Source of the DNA: CAISGS01 sp044376615
GTDB lineage: Bacteria; Pseudomonadota; Alphaproteobacteria; Caulobacterales; Caulobacteraceae
Direction: 5' to 3'
Assembly: GCA_044376615.1 (NCBI GenBank)
Contig: JBILKO010000027.1
Coordinates: 1 to 27,023 of the forward strand
DNA length: 27,023 bases
Shown: piece after piece, positions 23,145 to 27,023 of the stretch
Numbering within the stretch: the stretch's first letter is position 1
How the letters are laid out: the number at the start of each line of letters is the position of its first letter
Notes under the pieces: model-generated
What the model was told of the DNA's origin: nothing
The model's input: only the letters and a program-made list of their open reading frames with translations
Databases searched by the model: none
Translations under genes and position numbers: made by a program

Positions 23145-24281
23145 CTAGCGCTGCGTGGCAAGGGCTGAAGCCGGGGCCAGCTGGAAACCGCGCCGCTCTA
23201 GGCCTTCAATCCATCGCCTCGTCTCGGCCACGGTCACCGGATAGGCAGAACCCTTGCCCAGGGCCTGGCCTTGTCGCTTGGCCGTTTGTTCTAGGGTCTG
23301 GAGCTGATTTGCGACCGCGTCAGGGGTCAGGGCCTGATCATTCAAGAGCTTGTCGGCCGAGGCGCGCAGCACCCCGCCCTGGCTGGACATTGCCGAGCCA
23401 TCATCGACAAAGGCCAGGCCGCGTTTGCGCAGATTAGCCAGAAAGATCTCCATGGCGCCCTGGGAATTGACGAACCTGGAGCCAAACGCATTGGTCACGC
23501 CAAAATAGCCTGTCGCGCGCGATAGGGCCCATTCCAGCTTCGAAACCGTATCCTTAGCCGGCGCGGTCGCCATCAGGGTATAGGGCCCTGGATCATTGGC
23601 CGGATAGTCAAGAGGCTCCATCGGCACCTCGATCAAGACCTCATGACCATGTTGGCGAGCGAGATCGATCCATCCCTGAAGCCCCGAGGCATAGGCCACA
23701 AAGGACAAGGTCACTTCGCCGGGCAAGGTTTCAATCGCCTCGCGGGTCAGGCTGACATTGAGGCCAAGCCGCCCGACAATAAAGGCGATCTTGGGCTTAC
23801 CATTGGCCACAAAGGGGCGGGCATAGGCCGTGGCGCTGGTGCGGCCGTCAAGCCCCACAATCGGCAAGGGTCCATCTGGGCCGGGGGTATAGAGGCCAGC
23901 AATTGGTGCCGGGACAAGCATGGACTGCCCCGTCAGGGTTGGGGCCGTCATCGGCGATGTGGTCATGCCCGACGGGACAGAGGCCGCATGCTCTGCGTCT
24001 GCCTGGCCCTGAGACACTGCGATTTGCCGAATCACGGTTCGGCCTGTGGGCGGATTGGCGGCCTGAAGGGCCGCGGCCCAGCCCTCGGGTGCAGGCGGTG
24101 AATTGGGGGTCAAAAGCGGGGCCTGAACATGTGGAACGCCGGCATAAGGATTGCCACGCACCTCGATCACCGCCGCGCCAATACCGCTCAGGATCAGGCC
24201 TGAAGTGACGATTCCTGCCAAGGGCGAACTGGCCTTCCCGGCTGACAGGGCAGCAGATTTTGCAACAGATCGTTTTGCCAT
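23145..24281 (-). CDS. Divergent polysaccharide deacetylase family protein
   Basis: A 378-residue protein with a single N-terminal membrane anchor (about 20-39), a low-complexity proline-rich linker (50-150) and a C-terminal domain of the divergent polysaccharide deacetylase (YibQ-like) family. KIAFIVGRLGLN, LSFVAYASGLQGWIDLARQHGHEVLIEVPMEP, of which GHEVLIEVPMEP is the clearest part, and FVDDGSA are the family words. It should face the periplasm. Function is not established. It stands directly upstream of rppH, an order that I recall from other alphaproteobacteria. The ribosome-binding site is weak. Confidence 0.85.
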   Translation of the reverse strand: MAKRSVAKSAALSAGKASSPLAGIVTSGLILSGIGAAVIEVRGNPYAGVPHVQAPLLTPNSPPAPEGWAAALQAANPPTGRTVIRQIAVSQGQADAEHAASVPSGMTTSPMTAPTLTGQSMLVPAPIAGLYTPGPDGPLPIVGLDGRTSATAYARPFVANGKPKIAFIVGRLGLNVSLTREAIETLPGEVTLSFVAYASGLQGWIDLARQHGHEVLIEVPMEPLDYPANDPGPYTLMATAPAKDTVSKLEWALSRATGYFGVTNAFGSRFVNSQGAMEIFLANLRKRGLAFVDDGSAMSSQGGVLRASADKLLNDQALTPDAVANQLQTLEQTAKRQGQALGKGSAYPVTVAETRRWIEGLERRGFQLAPASALATQR

Positions 24282-24399
24282 ATGCGCGGTGACCTAATCA
24301 CCCGGGCGACAAAGCGTCACCGGATCGTTTCGTTCTAAAGCGACAGGCTTAATAGAGCTCTAAATACGCGTAAAATGTGTTAATTTTTTAGCCGCAGCC

Positions 24400-25815
24400 T
24401 TAGAGACCCTTAACAATGCCCTCGACCATCTTTTTGGCATCACCAAACAGCATCATGGTATTGTCGCGGAAGAAGAGCTCGTTCTCAACGCCAGCATAGC
24501 CAGAGCTCATACCGCGCTTGACGAACAAGACGGTGCGCGCCTTTTCCACATCCAAGATCGGCATGCCAAAGATTGCGCTGGTCGGATCGGTCTTGGCCGC
24601 TGGATTAGTCACGTCATTAGCGCCAATGACAAAGGCGACATCCGCCGTCGAGAACTCGCTATTAATGTCCTCGAGCTCAAACACCTCGTCATAAGGGACA
24701 TTAGCCTCGGCCAGCAGCACATTCATATGGCCGGGCATGCGGCCCGCGACAGGGTGAATGGCATATTTGACCTCAACACCCTCTTCTTTCAACTTGTCGG
24801 CCATTTCGCGCAGGGCGTGCTGGGCCTGGCTGACGGCCATGCCATAACCCGGGACGATAATCACCTTGGAGGCGTTTTTCATTATAAACGCGGCATCATC
24901 GGCCGAGCCTTGCTTAACCGGCCGGGTTTCAGCTGCGCCGGCAGGCCCTGCGGCGACATCGGCGCCAAAGCCGCCCAAGATCACCGAGATAAAGCTGCGA
25001 TTCATGCCCTTACACATGATGTAGGACAAAATAGCGCCCGAGGACCCGACCAGGGCTCCGGTTATGATCAAGGTGGTGTTTTCAAGCGTAAAGCCAAGCG
25101 CCGCTGCTGCCCATCCTGAATAGGAATTGAGCATGGAGACCACAACCGGCATGTCTGCGCCGCCGATCGGAATGATCAAGGTGATGCCGATCACCAGGGC
25201 CAGGGCGAATATGCCCCAAAACGCCCAGATGGCCTGACCCCCGCTCATGACCAGGACCACAACCAGGCCAACAATAGCAAAGCCAATCGCGATATTGATC
25301 AGGTGGCGGGCGGGCAGCAGGATGGAGGCCCCGCTCATATTGCCGTTCAGCTTAGCAAAGGCGATCACGGAGCCTGTAAAGGTAATGGCGCCAATGGCCA
25401 GGCCGACGGCCAGCTCGATCAGCGACTGGGTGTGAATACGCCCATCCTCGCCCAATATGCCATAAGCCGCTGGGGTATAGATGGCCGCCACGGCCACTAG
25501 GCAAGCGGCCAGGCCAACCAGGCTGTGAAAGGCTGCGACGAGCTGCGGCATCGAGGTCATGGCCACGCGCCGGGCAATCACGGCCCCAACCAGACCGCCA
25601 ACGGAAACCCCGCCAACAATCAAGGCCAAGGTTACCGCATCCATCAGGCCCTGGCTAAACAGGGTCAGAAGTGTGACGCCGACTGCAATGGCCATACCGA
25701 CCATGCCCAGATTATTGCCCCGCCGCGACGTGACCGGACTGGACAGACCCCGCAGCGCTAAAATGAACAGGACGCCTGAAACAATATAGGCAATGGCAGC
25801 AATATTGGCATTCAT
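24400..25815 (-). CDS. pntB: NAD(P) transhydrogenase subunit beta PntB
   Basis: A 471-residue subunit with about nine membrane helices in the first 280 residues and a soluble NADP(H)-binding domain III at the end. H97 in AAFHSLVGLA corresponds to the proton-channel histidine of the E. coli beta subunit. GYGMAVSQAQ (323-332) and GANDVTNPAA are the NADP-binding motifs. With PntAA and PntAB it drives hydride transfer from NADH to NADP+ with the proton gradient, in the inner membrane. The start overlaps the stop of the small membrane protein gene in ATGA. No clear terminator is seen after the stop; 24282-24399 holds only an AT-rich patch. Confidence 0.97.
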   Translation of the reverse strand: MNANIAAIAYIVSGVLFILALRGLSSPVTSRRGNNLGMVGMAIAVGVTLLTLFSQGLMDAVTLALIVGGVSVGGLVGAVIARRVAMTSMPQLVAAFHSLVGLAACLVAVAAIYTPAAYGILGEDGRIHTQSLIELAVGLAIGAITFTGSVIAFAKLNGNMSGASILLPARHLINIAIGFAIVGLVVVLVMSGGQAIWAFWGIFALALVIGITLIIPIGGADMPVVVSMLNSYSGWAAAALGFTLENTTLIITGALVGSSGAILSYIMCKGMNRSFISVILGGFGADVAAGPAGAAETRPVKQGSADDAAFIMKNASKVIIVPGYGMAVSQAQHALREMADKLKEEGVEVKYAIHPVAGRMPGHMNVLLAEANVPYDEVFELEDINSEFSTADVAFVIGANDVTNPAAKTDPTSAIFGMPILDVEKARTVLFVKRGMSSGYAGVENELFFRDNTMMLFGDAKKMVEGIVKGL

Positions 25816-26138
25816 GGGCGCGTCCCCGTTCCAGATACAGTGTCGGCTAAGGCTTTGGAGTTAATAGAAACAGGCTTTGCCGGGCCAAAACGGCGCCAAA
25901 TCAAGCGCAGGCTTAAGATCAAGATCAGTCCAGCGGCCAAGACCTCGCCCACGCGGCTATGATGGGCAAAGCCATAGGCCAGGCCTCCAAGGCCGATCAA
26001 CCATAAGCCAGGCAGAAAGATGAACCGCTCAATCCAGGCCTTTGCTGCGGGCTTCAAAAACGAGCCGGCGGCAGCAATGCCTAGCAAGAGCAGGGGCAGT
26101 CCCGATAACAGTAAAGCCTGTTCCCAACCGCCATTCAT
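25812..26138 (-). CDS. Small membrane protein inside the transhydrogenase operon
   Basis: A 108-residue protein with about three hydrophobic segments (roughly 8-26, 39-56 and 64-83), a short N-terminus, and a polar C-terminal tail. I do not recognise it. It overlaps pntAB upstream by 4 bp and pntB downstream by 4 bp, both as ATGA, so all three are translationally coupled and made together. It may be an assembly or regulatory subunit of the transhydrogenase, but nothing in the sequence proves that. It resembles neither PntAB nor part of PntB. Confidence 0.8.
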   Translation of the reverse strand: MNGGWEQALLLSGLPLLLLGIAAAGSFLKPAAKAWIERFIFLPGLWLIGLGGLAYGFAHHSRVGEVLAAGLILILSLRLIWRRFGPAKPVSINSKALADTVSGTGTRP

Positions 26139-26461
26139 TTTGCCTTGTCCTTTTTCTTGTACATGGCCAGCATGCGCTGAGTGACCAAAAAGCCGCCGAA
26201 TATATTGACGGCTGCTAAGGCTGCCGCCACGGCCCCTGCCCCCTTAGAGATCCACACTGATCCGGCCGCAGCGGTTCCTGGCGCGCCATGGGCGGCGGCG
26301 GCGAGTAAGGCCCCGACAATGATCACGCTGGAAATGGCATTGGTCACCGCCATCAAGGGCGTATGCAGGGCGGGCGTCACGCTCCAGACCACATAATAGC
26401 CAACAAAGATCGCCAAGACGAAAATGGCCAGGCGAAACACGGTGGGATCTACAGTGTCCAT
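26135..26461 (-). CDS. pntAB: NAD(P) transhydrogenase subunit alpha part 2 (PntAB)
   Basis: A 108-residue membrane subunit with three to four helices, equivalent to the C-terminal membrane part of the single-chain E. coli PntA. VVWSVTPALHTPLMAVTNAISSVIIVGAL, in part TPALHTPLMAVTNAISS, is strongly conserved, and FGGFLVTQRMLAMYKKK closes the protein. The split alpha subunit is known from Rhodospirillum rubrum. AAGGA 8 bases before the ATG supports the start. Upstream lies the SnoaL-like gene at 9 bp. Confidence 0.95.
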   Translation of the reverse strand: MDTVDPTVFRLAIFVLAIFVGYYVVWSVTPALHTPLMAVTNAISSVIIVGALLAAAAHGAPGTAAAGSVWISKGAGAVAAALAAVNIFGGFLVTQRMLAMYKKKDKAK

Positions 26462-26470
26462 GGCAGGTCC

Positions 26471-26830
26471 TTAAGCTCTTTTGAGGGGCGATGTGGAATA
26501 TGCGGCGCTCGCCAGGCAGATCAGGCCATCGGTGTCGTATTGGTGCCGCTCAGCGACAATGTGGCCTGACTGGTTGCGATAAACCAAGGTGTGGTCGGCA
26601 ATGCCTTCGCAGACCCCGATCGGGTCAAATTTCAGATTACGCACACGAGGCAGGGCCATGCGCACATAGCCGTCCAGCGCAGGCTTGCCTTGCAACTGGC
26701 CCGTATCGGATAGGCCAAGCCGGGTCACAAAGGGTGAGTGAAAGGCAACATTATCCGCATAGAGCGCCATAATCGCGTCGGCATCGCGGGCATTCCAGGC
26801 AGCAAACCAGCGCTCGGCATGGGGATCCAT
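26471..26830 (-). CDS. NTF2/SnoaL-like protein inside the transhydrogenase operon
   Basis: A 119-residue protein with the NTF2-like (SnoaL) pattern: ERWFAAWNARDADAIMALYA, then DNVAFHSP, followed by GKPALDGYVRMAL and a set of beta strands. Members are small cone-shaped enzymes or binding proteins; which one this is cannot be told. The frame is open to 26872, but the family begins near MDPHAERW at 26830. It lies 13 bp after the pntAA stop and 9 bp before pntAB, on the same strand, so it is part of the operon. I know of no role for such a protein in transhydrogenase. Confidence 0.82.
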   Translation of the reverse strand: MDPHAERWFAAWNARDADAIMALYADNVAFHSPFVTRLGLSDTGQLQGKPALDGYVRMALPRVRNLKFDPIGVCEGIADHTLVYRNQSGHIVAERHQYDTDGLICLASAAYSTSPLKRA

Positions 26831-26843
26831 TTGGGCGGTCCGC

Positions 26844-27023
26844 CTATTGGGCTTTAAAGGCAGGGTGCACAATCGCCCCCTTATGGGTCAGGAGCGCCGC
26901 TTTCAGGATCTCGTCGTCAAGGTCGGGCGTTAGGGTGCCGTCGCTAAGGCCCAGCAGGCCGACAAAAGCAAACAGGTTGCGGGCATAGAGCGCGCTGGCA
27001 TCCGCCGCGATCCGGCCTGGCAG
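26844..27023 (-). CDS. pntAA: NAD(P) transhydrogenase subunit alpha part 1 (PntAA), C-terminal end
   Basis: The last 59 codons and the TAG stop are in the window; the gene continues beyond the right edge. The sequence LPGRIAADASALYARNLFAF followed by LTHKGAIVHPAFKAQ agrees with the end of the soluble NAD(H)-binding domain I of the split alpha subunit (ASxLYARNL and TxxGxIxHP). It should be the first gene of the five-gene operon reaching to 24400. Confidence 0.92.
   Translation of the reverse strand: MPGRIAADASALYARNLFAFVGLLGLSDGTLTPDLDDEILKAALLTHKGAIVHPAFKAQ

Overview
The window looks like ordinary chromosome from an alphaproteobacterium, probably near Caulobacterales/Hyphomonadales. The main evidence is a DUF2794 gene, dapF overlapping a MiaB-like mtaB, rppH behind a divergent polysaccharide deacetylase gene, and a transhydrogenase split into pntAA/pntAB/pntB. 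The placement comes from gene content read by eye, not from a database search. The DNA is fairly GC-rich and densely coded. I see no tRNA, rRNA, CRISPR array, phage gene or insertion sequence.

Layout. (1) 1-2949: tail of a DUF1223 protein, a serine beta-lactamase-fold hydrolase, a short-chain dehydrogenase (SDR), a 342-bp non-coding stretch rich in inverted repeats, and DUF2794. (2) 3007-5578: a Bax-inhibitor-1 family membrane protein, divergent from an aldo/keto reductase and the RNA 2',3'-cyclic phosphodiesterase thpR. (3) 5584-7780: a peroxide-defence module, ahpC-ahpD divergent from oxyR, with an OxyR-like site lying inside a strong oxyR promoter. (4) 7777-10904: a radical SAM protein directly downstream of an exported prolyl-oligopeptidase-type peptidase. 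(5) 10991-13671: a GNAT acetyltransferase, then dapF-mtaB. (6) 13742-17409: a lone ExbD, a WD40-like protein, a small exported orphan protein flanked by a duplicated gene junction, a nitroreductase and mtgA. (7) 17500-20303: an exported M2 (ACE-like) dipeptidase convergent with a 2-oxoglutarate/Fe(II) oxygenase-type protein. (8) 20442-22545: both subunits of a 3-oxoacid CoA-transferase, convergent with an alpha/beta hydrolase. (9) 22668-24281: divergent polysaccharide deacetylase and rppH. (10) 24400-27023: a five-gene transhydrogenase operon carrying two extra genes, an NTF2/SnoaL-like protein and a small membrane protein.

How genes work together. AhpC and AhpD form a peroxidase and its electron donor, and OxyR is the expected peroxide sensor controlling them. 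The Pnt subunits form the proton-translocating transhydrogenase that supplies NADPH, and the two extra genes are translationally or transcriptionally tied to it. DapF makes meso-diaminopimelate for lysine and peptidoglycan, and MtgA polymerises glycan strands.

Most unusual points: a run of three hairpins with C-rich loops upstream of the SDR gene, one loop able to pair with that gene's own Shine-Dalgarno sequence; a 41-bp direct repeat that duplicates the WD40/nitroreductase junction around an orphan exported protein, with a relic of the WD40 gene at one side; a probably leaderless oxyR; and the two unexplained passengers in the pnt operon. I did not find a clearly new multi-gene system.
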